A stretch of DNA of 47,259 bases from Streptomyces kebangsaanensis (GTDB lineage Bacteria > Actinomycetota > Actinomycetes > Streptomycetales > Streptomycetaceae): contig NZ_JUJA01000160.1 of NCBI RefSeq assembly GCF_001906585.1, positions 97,741-144,999 of the forward strand, given 5' to 3'. Below the pieces are notes generated by a model. It was not told where the DNA came from. It saw nothing but the letters and a program-made list of their open reading frames with translations, and ran no database searches. Made by a program: the position numbers and the translations under genes. Positions 19,199-26,369 of this stretch are shown one piece after another (positions within the stretch are counted from its first letter, which is position 1; the number at the start of each line of letters is the position of its first letter).

Positions 19199-19876
19199 TC
19201 AGCCCGCGGCCGGGGGTGTCGCGCCGCGGGCTCGTTCGGCGAGGCGGCCCATGCGGGCGCGGGCGGAGCGCAGTTGCTCCACGTCGCCGGCGGCGGGGCC
19301 GTCCTCGGCGGTGAGCTCGGTCCACAGGCCGATCAGGTCGCGGCCGAGGCGCAGGCCCTGCTCGGGGTCGCGGACCGCGCGCCAGGCGGTGGCCGCGCTC
19401 TGGACGCCGCCGTAGGCGGCCTCCGCGTCGCGGTTGCGGCGGTGGATGCGGGCGAGGTCGAGGCAGAGACGGCAGGAACGGAGCGGGTCGCCCGCCAAGT
19501 AGGCGATGTAGGCGGTCAGTTCGCGCAGGCGCAGCAGCTCGGGGTGGTCCGGGCCGAGTGTGCTGGAGGCCTGCGCCGCGGTGCGTTCCGCCACCGCCGC
19601 CGCCTCGTCGATACGGCCCTCCCTCACGGCCGCGTTGATCCGCGCCAGGGGTTCGGCGAGCAGGACGGCGCCCGTTCCGCCGACCACCGTCCTGGGGTCC
19701 TCGCCGAGCACGGCCTCGGCCACGGCGTCGAAACCGCGGGCGGGGGCGGGCTCGCGGCTCAGTCGGGACATCGGCTCCCCCACCAGTCGGGTGAATGCCC
19801 TCCAGTCGTACGCATACTGCCGAGTCTCGCCGCCCGCCTGCCTCGCCCGCGTCACCGCGACGTCACAGACTCGCAC
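19199..19876 (-). CDS. helical (tetratricopeptide-like) protein of unknown function
   Basis: 225 residues from GTG 19876; the start is uncertain, and an ATG at 19771 (MSRLSREP) preceded by a GGGGGAG is the main alternative. Mostly Ala/Arg/Leu-rich helices. The segments AAVREGRIDEAAAVAERTAAQASSTLGPDHPELLRLRELTAYIAYLAGD and LCLDLARIHRRNRDAEAAYGGVQSAATAWRAV have the spacing of TPR units seen in actinomycete regulatory or scaffold proteins. No catalytic motif is visible. It follows the ABC permease by about 38 bases on the same strand, so it may be the last gene of that transcript. Converges with the DUF4153-like gene across a 42-base gap. Confidence 0.7.
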   Translation of the reverse strand: MRVCDVAVTRARQAGGETRQYAYDWRAFTRLVGEPMSRLSREPAPARGFDAVAEAVLGEDPRTVVGGTGAVLLAEPLARINAAVREGRIDEAAAVAERTAAQASSTLGPDHPELLRLRELTAYIAYLAGDPLRSCRLCLDLARIHRRNRDAEAAYGGVQSAATAWRAVRDPEQGLRLGRDLIGLWTELTAEDGPAAGDVEQLRSARARMGRLAERARGATPPAAG

Positions 19877-19914
19877 CAGGAACCGGTGGCCGACGCCGTC
19901 ACCGGGGCGGGCCC

Positions 19915-20790
19915 CTACGCGGTGATGTCCTTCGCCGTGAACCGCGCCCAGGCCGCCGAGCCGAACACCGCCGCGTACAGGGCCTGCAGCTGGAGGTTCT
20001 TCAGCAGGCCGTCCCAGTAGACCGGCTCGCGCATGAGGTCGGCGAAGGACAGCCAGTGGTGGGAGAAGAGATACGGCTGGACCGCGTGGAGCTGGGGGAT
20101 CTGGTCCAGGATCTGGACGGTGATCAGCAGGCCCACGGTCGTGGCCATCGCCGCGATGCCGCTGTTGGTCAGCGTCGAGACGAACAGGCCGAGGGCGGCG
20201 AGGCCGGTCAGGGAGGCGGCGACGACGAGGGCGATCAGCAGCGCCCGGCCCAGACCCTCGGCGAAGCCGATCCGCGTGCCGGAGATGGTCGTCAGGTCGC
20301 CGAGCGGGAAGAGCAGCGCGCCCACGGCGAGCGCCGAGACGGCGACCACGAGGGTGGCGACCAGGCAGAACGCCATCGTCGCGGCGTACTTGGCCAGCAG
20401 CAGGCGGGTGCGGCCGGCCGGGGCGACCAGCAGATAGCGCAGGGTGCCCGCGTTCGCCTCCCCGGCGATCGCGTCGCCCGCGATCACGCCGACGGCCATC
20501 GGCAGGAAGAACGGCAGGGTGGCGGCCAGCGCGGTGAAGACCAGGAACAGTCCGTTGTTGGTGATCTGCGTGATGAACGCCGGCCCGTCACCGCCTCCCC
20601 CGTGGCCCGGTGAGGAGCCGCCCCCCGTCTCGATCCTGACGGCCACCCCGACCAGGACCGGCACCGCGGCCAGCACGCCCAGCAGGGCGAGGGTGCGCCA
20701 GCGCCGGAAGGTGATCGCCAGCTCGCTGCGCAGCAGCCCGAGGGTCCACAGCGGACTCGGGGCGCGTACGGCGGCCTCAGCCCGCGACAT
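19915..20790 (-). CDS. ABC-2 type transporter permease
   Basis: 291 residues, about six hydrophobic helices: 29-50, 82-105, 136-160, 178-200, 205-227 and near 260-275. It contains GDAIAGEANAGTLRYLLVAPAGRTRLLLAKYAA, the typical cytoplasmic loop of ABC-2 exporters of the NatB/YhaP kind. Start ATG 20790 lies 14 bases inside the ATPase gene, so the two are translationally coupled. Together they form a half-transporter pair that probably works as an A2B2 exporter. Substrate is unknown. The periplasm-facing segment at 54-70 is rich in Gly. Confidence 0.9.
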   Translation of the reverse strand: MSRAEAAVRAPSPLWTLGLLRSELAITFRRWRTLALLGVLAAVPVLVGVAVRIETGGGSSPGHGGGGDGPAFITQITNNGLFLVFTALAATLPFFLPMAVGVIAGDAIAGEANAGTLRYLLVAPAGRTRLLLAKYAATMAFCLVATLVVAVSALAVGALLFPLGDLTTISGTRIGFAEGLGRALLIALVVAASLTGLAALGLFVSTLTNSGIAAMATTVGLLITVQILDQIPQLHAVQPYLFSHHWLSFADLMREPVYWDGLLKNLQLQALYAAVFGSAAWARFTAKDITA

Positions 20791-21721
20791 CGAAGCCCTC
20801 CCCCGTGAGTGCGACGAACGCGTCCTCCAGCGAGGCCCGTTCGAGCCCGAAGCCGCGGACCCGGACGCCCGCCGTCACCAGCGCGGCGTTCACCTCGGCG
20901 AGGTCGCGCTCCGGCGGGTCGCCGGTCACCCGGTCCTCGTCGGCGACGACGTCGCCGACGCCCTGTTCCTTCAGCACCCGGGCCGCCTCCCCGGCGTCCG
21001 GCGTGGTCACCACCAGCCGGCCGCGCGCGCCGGCGGCCAGCTCGGCCACCGCTCCCTGGGTGACCAGCCGGCCCCGGGCCATGACGGCCGCGTGGGTGCA
21101 CACCTGCTCGATCTCGTCCAGCAGGTGGGAGGAGAGGAAGACGGTCGTGCCGTCGGAGGCCAGCTCCCGCACCAGGGAGCGGATCTCGCGCATGCCCTGC
21201 GGGTCGAGGCCGTTGGTCGGCTCGTCCAGGACGAGCAGCTCGCGCGGCTGGAGCAGGGCCGCGGCCAGGCCGAGGCGCTGTTTCATGCCCAGGGAGTACG
21301 CCTTGGCCTTCTTGCCCGCGGCCGCCGTCAGGCCCACCCGGTCCAGCGCGGCGGCGACCCGGGCACGCCGGGTGCGGGGGTCGGCGGCCGGGTCGGCGGC
21401 GTCGTAGCGCAGCAGGTTGTCCCGGCCGGTCAGGAATCCGTACAGGGCCGGGCCCTCGATGAGCGCGCCGACCCGGGGCAGCACGGCGCGCGAGGACCGG
21501 GGCACGGCGTGCCCCAGCACCCGCGCCGTGCCGGAGGTGGGCTCGACGAGCCCCATCAGCATGCGGATGGTGGTGGTCTTGCCCGAGCCGTTCGGGCCGA
21601 GGAAGCCGAAGACGCTGCCCGCCGGGACGGTCAGGTCGAGACCGTCGACGGCGAGCTGCCCGCCGCGGTAGCGCTTGGTCAGCCCGCGGGTGTGGATGAC
21701 GCCGCCTTCCCCTTCGTCCAT
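20777..21721 (-). CDS. ABC transporter ATP-binding protein
   Basis: 314 residues. Walker A GPNGSGKTT (about 42-50), the signature as the DrrA/NatA-like variant YSLGMKQRLGLA, Walker B LLVLDEPTNGLD, and a following H-loop in VFLSSHLLDEIEQV. The C-terminal roughly 90 residues form the regulatory extension typical of this exporter class. Partner of the overlapping permease. 46 bases separate it from the upstream LolA-like gene, which points to a three-gene operon of exported protein, ATPase and permease. Confidence 0.95.
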   Translation of the reverse strand: MDEGEGGVIHTRGLTKRYRGGQLAVDGLDLTVPAGSVFGFLGPNGSGKTTTIRMLMGLVEPTSGTARVLGHAVPRSSRAVLPRVGALIEGPALYGFLTGRDNLLRYDAADPAADPRTRRARVAAALDRVGLTAAAGKKAKAYSLGMKQRLGLAAALLQPRELLVLDEPTNGLDPQGMREIRSLVRELASDGTTVFLSSHLLDEIEQVCTHAAVMARGRLVTQGAVAELAAGARGRLVVTTPDAGEAARVLKEQGVGDVVADEDRVTGDPPERDLAEVNAALVTAGVRVRGFGLERASLEDAFVALTGEGFDVAG

Positions 21722-21767
21722 CGGCTTCCTCGTTCCGTCGTGCCCGTCGCGTGCGCACCGCGCGGCG

Positions 21768-23006
21768 TCACCGCCCGGTGTTCGCCGCCTTCACCAGTGC
21801 GTCCTTGGTGACGGCACCGACGTAGACCTTGCCGTCGTCCGTCATCAGGGCGTTGATCAGGCGGGTGGAGAAGACCGTGCCCTTGCCGAACGTGCCGGAG
21901 ACGCGGTCGCCGAGCGAGCCGAGGAAGCCGCCCGTGTCGCCGTTGCCGGAGGGCGACGGGACGCCGCCCTCGGCGCCGGAGTCGAACACGGCGATGGAGT
22001 TCCAGCCCTTGCCGAGGACCGTCGGGCCGCCGCTCTCGGCGTGGTCCTTCCGCTCCGGGCCGGAGTCCCGGAAGCGCGCACCCGGCCCGGAGCCCTTGCC
22101 GGCGTCCTCACCGACGTCCTTGCCGGCGTCCTTCTCCTCGGTGACCTTCGCCCCCTTGGGCGGGGTGAAGTCGAACGTGGTGGCGGCCGGCCTGGCGAAG
22201 CTGACCTGGGTGAAGCCCGCGTCCACGACGGCGGCGCCGCCGCTCGCCGGGGTGAGCGTGAACTTCAGCGGCAGCCCGGTCCTGGCGTCCACCGCGATGC
22301 TGATCGCGCCGACCGTGGTGCCGGAGGCGTGCTTCGGCCTGACGACCAGCCGGTAGGCGTCGCGGCCGGCGATCCGCGCGGTGCCGTCGACGGTCACCGA
22401 GGTGGTGTCGTCGACCGACTTCAGGGCCTGGTCGGCGAAGTCCTTGGGCAGGGCGGGCACTTCGTCCTTGTGCTTCCCGCCGCTGTCGGCCGCCGTGCCG
22501 TGGAAGACCTCGTTCGACTTGCTGTCGTAGCCCCAGACGTCCTTGCCGTTGTGGATGAGGCTGTACTCGGCCGCCTTCTCGATCAGCGAGACCTTCTGCC
22601 GGTCCTGGCCGTCGGCCGCGACGCGCAGGGTGTGCGTGCCGGAGGCCAGTTCGGTCAGCTTGGACGCCGGGTCGGCCGACGATCCCTCACCGCCCTTGCC
22701 GACGCCGGAGATCAGGCCGCTCTCCAGGCCGCCGAGGTCGGGCAGGCCCAGGTCGGTGCTGATCTTGACCGTGCCGGACAGCTGCTGGACGTCCGACTGG
22801 GCGATTTTCTCGATGAGTTGCTGCGCGGTGACCTTCGGCAGGTCGGGGTCGCCGGAGTCGGCGAGTGCCGGGACGAGCCCGATGGTCGCCGCCGCCACCC
22901 CCACCACCGTGACCGGGACGACGTAGCGCACGGCCCTGCGCCGTCCCGAGTACGGGGTGTCGACCTCCCCGGCGCCCGCGTTGTCGTCGGATTCGTACGG
23001 TGCCAT
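21768..23006 (-). CDS. membrane-anchored LolA-like (DUF2092-type) exported protein
   Basis: 412 residues. A short hydrophilic start is followed by basic RRRAVRYVV and one hydrophobic segment (about 28-48), an uncleaved anchor or signal sequence ending near ALADSGDPDLP. The outer part (70-290) has the half-barrel pattern of LolA/LppX-like lipid-binding proteins: LSGTVKISTDLGLPDL, HTLRVAADGQDRQKVSLIEKAAEYSLIHNGKDVWGYDSKSNEVFHG, and DAYRLVVRPKHASGTTVGAISIAVDARTGLPLKFTL. A Lys/Asp/Gly-rich linker and a C-terminal piece (FSTRLINALMTDDGKVYVGAV) follow. ATG at 23006 has GGAGGT nine bases upstream. It may work with the ABC pair; a lipid or envelope role is inferred. Confidence 0.85.
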   Translation of the reverse strand: MAPYESDDNAGAGEVDTPYSGRRRAVRYVVPVTVVGVAAATIGLVPALADSGDPDLPKVTAQQLIEKIAQSDVQQLSGTVKISTDLGLPDLGGLESGLISGVGKGGEGSSADPASKLTELASGTHTLRVAADGQDRQKVSLIEKAAEYSLIHNGKDVWGYDSKSNEVFHGTAADSGGKHKDEVPALPKDFADQALKSVDDTTSVTVDGTARIAGRDAYRLVVRPKHASGTTVGAISIAVDARTGLPLKFTLTPASGGAAVVDAGFTQVSFARPAATTFDFTPPKGAKVTEEKDAGKDVGEDAGKGSGPGARFRDSGPERKDHAESGGPTVLGKGWNSIAVFDSGAEGGVPSPSGNGDTGGFLGSLGDRVSGTFGKGTVFSTRLINALMTDDGKVYVGAVTKDALVKAANTGR

Positions 23007-23295
23007 GTGTGCCCTACCTCCGTCGTCGGCGGCGGCTGTCCTTCGCACTGGGTCCACCCCGAGCCGCCATTCTCACCCGAATCGGTGAGGAGTGGTGTGG
23101 TCCATGGACTCCATATGACCAAATCGGCCGTGCGGAAGCGTCAGACCCGGGAGCCAACTCGTGTACGCCTGCGGTATGACAAGAAAAGGGCGACGCCTCC
23201 GTCACCCCGTAGGGGTCGGGGTGGAGAGCGCCACCCGAATGGAGCAGTCGCCGGAGCCCCCTGACCGGCCCTGACCGGCCCCGGTCGCCCCGGTC
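23007..23295. other. intergenic region between LolA-like gene and polyprenyl synthase gene
   Basis: 289 bases without a convincing gene. Contents seen: CTCACC-N6-GGTGAG (23072-23089), a perfect inverted repeat 66 bases upstream of the LolA-like start and a plausible operator. Near 23266-23295, after the polyprenyl synthase stop, tandem ctgaccggcc units end in GACCGG-CC-CCGGTC, a weak terminator-like hairpin. Confidence 0.5.
23072..23089. promoter_or_regulatory. inverted repeat CTCACC-N6-GGTGAG upstream of LolA-like gene
   Basis: Perfect six-base arms around CGAATC in the likely promoter region of the LolA-like/ABC operon. The binding protein is unknown. Confidence 0.35.
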
Positions 23296-24306
23296 CTAGC
23301 CGGCCCGGTGCACCACCGCGTCGCACAGGTCCGTCAGCGCGGCCTTCGCGGCGCACTCGCGCAGCGGAGCCAGCGCGGCCCGCGCCTCCTCGGCGTAGCG
23401 CACGGTGTCCCGGCGGGCCTGCTCCAGCGCCGGGTGCGTACGCAGCGCCGCCAGTGCCTCGGCGTGCCGCGCGTCGTCGCTCAGGTCGGAGGCCAGCAGC
23501 TCGCACAGGGCGACGTCCTCGGCCAGCCCCATCCGGGCCGCGCGTTCGCGCAGCCGCAGGACCGGCAGCGTGGCGATGCCCTCCCGCAGGTCCGTGCCGG
23601 GCGTCTTGCCGGACTCGTGCGAGTCGGAGGCGATGTCCAGGACGTCGTCCGCGAGCTGGAAGGCCACGCCCAGCCGCTCGCCGTACTGCGTCAGCACGTC
23701 CACGACCGTCTCGTCGGCACCGGACATCATCGCGCCGAACCGGCACGACACCGCCACCAGCGACCCGGTCTTGCCGCCCAGCACGTCCAGGTAGTGGTCG
23801 ACCGGGTCCCGGCCGTCCTGCGGGCCCGCCGTCTCCAGGATCTGCCCGGTGACCAGCCGCTCGAACGCCAGGGCCTGCACCCGGACCGCCTCCGGCCCGA
23901 GGTCGGCGAGGATCTGGGAGGCCCGGGCGAACAGGAAGTCGCCGGTCAGGACGGCGACGGAGTTGCCCCAGCGGGTGTTCGCACTGGCCACTCCGCGGCG
24001 CACCGCCGCCTCGTCCATCACGTCGTCGTGGTACAACGTCGCCAGGTGGGTCAGCTCCACGACCACGGCCGACGGCACGATCCCCGGCGCGTACGGGTCG
24101 CCGAACTGGGCGGCGAGCATCACGAGCAGCGGGCGGAACCGCTTCCCGCCTGCCCTGACGAGGTGCTGAGCGGCCTCCGTGATGAACGGGACCTCACTCT
24201 TGGTGGCCTCGAGCAGCCCTTCCTCGACAGCCGTCAGCCCGGTCTGGACATCGGCTTCGAGAGCCTGGTCCCGCACGTTCAGCCCGAACGGCCCGACGAC
24301 GGTCAC
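23296..24306 (-). CDS. trans-polyprenyl diphosphate synthase
   Basis: 336 residues. It condenses isopentenyl units into long all-trans chains. First Asp-rich motif LYHDDVMD (Asp 94, 95, 98) with the following RRG; second motif FQLADDVLD near residue 220; GGKRFRPLL and GQILE also match the family. The residues before the first motif (about 90-93: THLATLYH) are small or moderate, consistent with a long-chain product such as the C40-C45 menaquinone tail, but chain length cannot be fixed from sequence. GTG start at 24306 with AGGAGA six bases upstream. It lies between two complex I clusters that reduce menaquinone, a fitting context. Confidence 0.92.
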   Translation of the reverse strand: MTVVGPFGLNVRDQALEADVQTGLTAVEEGLLEATKSEVPFITEAAQHLVRAGGKRFRPLLVMLAAQFGDPYAPGIVPSAVVVELTHLATLYHDDVMDEAAVRRGVASANTRWGNSVAVLTGDFLFARASQILADLGPEAVRVQALAFERLVTGQILETAGPQDGRDPVDHYLDVLGGKTGSLVAVSCRFGAMMSGADETVVDVLTQYGERLGVAFQLADDVLDIASDSHESGKTPGTDLREGIATLPVLRLRERAARMGLAEDVALCELLASDLSDDARHAEALAALRTHPALEQARRDTVRYAEEARAALAPLRECAAKAALTDLCDAVVHRAG

Positions 24307-24766
24307 GAGGGGTCTCCTGTCTGCTGGTGTCAGCTGGCGGTCACACGGCTTGTCGATAGGTCGCTGCCATCACTCAAGTCAGCGTATCCGGTCAAGTTTC
24401 GATCACCGATGGCGCCCAGCGATACGGGCCGGGCGGCATCACCCGACGTGACCACCATCACGCGCCCGCCACACGGCCCATACGGACACCCCTCCACGTG
24501 GTCCGATTCACCCTTATTAGGGCTTCAATTCCCGTTGGTCGCAATTGCTCCCCGCATTACCAAACCGTGAATTGGGTCACGTCGACCCCTCTGTTCCATT
24601 TCCCCCCGGCCGATTCGGCTTTCCCTTTGCCCGTACGCCAGTTGAGCCTTGACGAACGCAAAGGATCAAGCCCCCCATACTCATCCGATCAAGGTCAAAC
24701 AGGGTGATCCGTGAATCCGGCCCTTGTTCCGGACATGTGCTCTCGCATACGTTCCCGGCCGACGGG
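24307..24766. other. divergent intergenic region, promoters only
   Basis: About 460 bases, noticeably more AT-rich between 24500 and 24720 than the coding DNA around it. No convincing gene is seen. It should hold the minus-strand promoter of the polyprenyl synthase (a TTGACC lies near 24397-24402 reading leftward) and the plus-strand promoter of the riboswitch transcript (24724-24753). Confidence 0.6.
24724..24753 (+). promoter_or_regulatory. candidate promoter of the riboswitch transcript
   Basis: TTGTTC (24724-24729) and TACGTT (24748-24753) are 18 bases apart. The predicted start near 24760 falls just before the first conserved riboswitch element. Confidence 0.45.
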
Positions 24767-24970
24767 CGGACGCCGAATCCTGCCGCCGCCCATGAATCCA
24801 TCGACCGAGTCACTCACGGCAGGAGCGGGGGACCCAGGTAGGTCGCCGGGCCGGGCGCCGTACGTCCTGTGTCGTACGCCGCGCCGGAACGGCTCGGGGT
24901 GAAGCCGTGCCCGCGAGGGCGCGGCCGGGCACCTCCCCGCCCGAACCCGACAGCTCACCTCGCAGGCGAC
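24766..24970 (+). ncRNA. ydaO/yuaA-type c-di-AMP riboswitch
   Basis: The conserved elements appear in order: CGCCGAATCCTGCCG (24771-24785), then CGGCAGGAGCGGGGGACCCA (24818-24837), which pairs with it through CTGCCG/CGGCAG, then GGCTCGGGGTGAAGCC (24891-24906), then CCCGAACCCGACAGCTCACC and TCGCAGGC (24940-24967). This is the consensus of the ydaO aptamer, which binds cyclic di-AMP and in Streptomyces and relatives precedes cell-wall hydrolase genes. A GGAGAGGAA ribosome site follows directly (24971-24979), so the aptamer end is next to the start codon. Control could be by terminator formation or by masking that site. Confidence 0.92.
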
Positions 24971-24986
24971 GGAGAGGAAATTCCCC

Positions 24987-25481
24987 ATGCCTGCCAAGGG
25001 TCAGCGCCACCGTTCCCGCACAGCTCGCGCCGTCCGCGCCCTCGTCGTCACCGGCACGGGCGCCGCCGTCCTCGCCGTTCCGCTCCTCGGCGCCACCAGC
25101 GCGTCCGCGGCGACCCCGGCCGGCGGGGCCCCCGTCAGGACGGTCGCGGGCGTCGGATACCCGAACAACCTCGACGGCTGGATCCGGGCCTCCCTGGAGG
25201 TCATGAAGAAGAACGGCATCCCGGGCACCTACAACGGCATCCACCGCAACATCATGCGCGAGTCCTCCGGCAACCCGCGGGCCATCAACCTCTGGGACTC
25301 CAACGCGGCCAAGGGCATCCCGTCCAAGGGTCTGCTGCAGGTCATCGACCCGACCTTCCGCGCCTACCACGTGAACGGCACGTCGTGGGACATCTACGAC
25401 CCGGTCGCGAACATCACCGCCGCCTGCAACTACGCGGCCAAGCGGTACGGCTCGATCGACAACGTCTTCGGCGCCTACTAA
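24987..25481 (+). CDS. secreted transglycosylase SLT-domain protein
   Basis: 164 residues. A basic N-terminus with a hydrophobic core (20-36) and a likely cleavage near SASA/AT (about 41-42) predict export. The mature part is a compact lysozyme-like SLT domain: GIHRNIMRESSGNPRAINLWDSNAA (putative catalytic Glu 92), SKGLLQVIDPTFRAY, YDPVANITAACNYAAKRYGSIDNVFGAY. It should cleave peptidoglycan glycan strands. Controlled by the c-di-AMP riboswitch just upstream, linking wall remodelling to the second messenger. The stop TAA (25479-25481) overlaps the stop of the convergent HAD gene. Confidence 0.93.
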   Translation: MPAKGQRHRSRTARAVRALVVTGTGAAVLAVPLLGATSASAATPAGGAPVRTVAGVGYPNNLDGWIRASLEVMKKNGIPGTYNGIHRNIMRESSGNPRAINLWDSNAAKGIPSKGLLQVIDPTFRAYHVNGTSWDIYDPVANITAACNYAAKRYGSIDNVFGAY

Positions 25482-26284
25482 GCGAACAGTCGTTCGAGGA
25501 CGACGGCGATGCCGTCGTCCTCGTTCGACAGCGTGACCTCGTCGGCCACCGCCTTGAGCTCGGGATGGGCGTTGGCCATGGCGACACCCCGGGCGGCCCA
25601 CTGGAACATCGGGATGTCGTTGGGCATGTCGCCGAAGGCGAGGGCGCTCTCACGGCCCAGCCCCAGGCGTTCGGCGGCCAGCGCCAGCCCGGTCGCCTTG
25701 GTGATGCCGCACGGCTGGAGCTCGACGGTCCCCGGGCCCGACATGGTGACCGTGGCCAGGGAGCCCACCACGCCGCGCGCCGCCGCCGCCAACTCGTCGT
25801 CCGACAGCACGGGATGGCGCAGCAGCACCTTGCTGATGGGTGTGCGCCACAGGTCGTCGCGCCGGTCGACCCGTACGGCGGGCAGGGTCGGGTGCGGCAT
25901 GCGGTACCCCGGCTCGATGAGCGTGAGCCCGTCGACGCCGTCCTGGTCGACGGCGGCGTACACCTCGCCCACCTCGGCCTCGATCTTGCCGAGCGCGGTC
26001 TCGGCCAGTTCCCGGTCCAGGGTGACCGACCACAGCAGACGGCCCGTCCCGGCGTCGTAGACCTGCGCGCCCTGACCGCACACCGCGAGCCCCGTGGTGC
26101 CCAGGGCGTCGAGCAGCGGCCGTACCCTCGGCGCCGGCCGTCCGGTCACCACGAGGTGCCGGGCACCGGCGTCCGCCACCCGCGCGAGCGCGGCGAGGGA
26201 CCGTTCGGACAGGGTGTCGTCGCCGCGCAGCAGCGTTCCGTCCAGGTCAGTGGCGATGAGGGCGTATGCGGGGGGAGGGGCCAT
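25478..26284 (-). CDS. HAD-superfamily (Cof/IIB type) hydrolase
   Basis: 268 residues. Motif I DLDGTLL (nucleophile Asp 13, acid/base Asp 15), motif II in HLVVTGR, motif III Lys in the ITKATGLALAAERLGL region, motif IV AFGDMPNDIPMF. The large C2 cap of the Cof family lies between about 85 and 190. Probably a sugar-phosphate or flavin-nucleotide phosphatase; the substrate cannot be read from sequence. ATG at 26284 follows a TATTCT by six bases and has no ribosome site, so the mRNA may be leaderless. The TAG stop overlaps the stop of the convergent SLT gene, leaving no room for a terminator. Confidence 0.93.
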   Translation of the reverse strand: MAPPPAYALIATDLDGTLLRGDDTLSERSLAALARVADAGARHLVVTGRPAPRVRPLLDALGTTGLAVCGQGAQVYDAGTGRLLWSVTLDRELAETALGKIEAEVGEVYAAVDQDGVDGLTLIEPGYRMPHPTLPAVRVDRRDDLWRTPISKVLLRHPVLSDDELAAAARGVVGSLATVTMSGPGTVELQPCGITKATGLALAAERLGLGRESALAFGDMPNDIPMFQWAARGVAMANAHPELKAVADEVTLSNEDDGIAVVLERLFA

Positions 26285-26290
26285 GATCAG

Positions 26291-26296
26291 AGAATA
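26291..26296 (-). promoter_or_regulatory. -10 box (TATTCT) placing transcription start at the HAD start codon
   Basis: On the minus strand TATTCT is followed by CTGATC and then ATG. The -35 is not convincing. Predicts a leaderless transcript. Confidence 0.4.
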
Positions 26297-26369
26297 CGTA
26301 TCCTCCGCCCCGCCGACTCGACGGGAACCGGACGACGGCCGTGGGCACGGCTGTTCCGGCCGTCTTCCC

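Noticed and set aside
24649..24671. TTGACG near 24649 as the -35 of the riboswitch promoter
   Set aside because: No -10 at an acceptable distance; the pair at 24724/24748 fits better and starts just before the aptamer.
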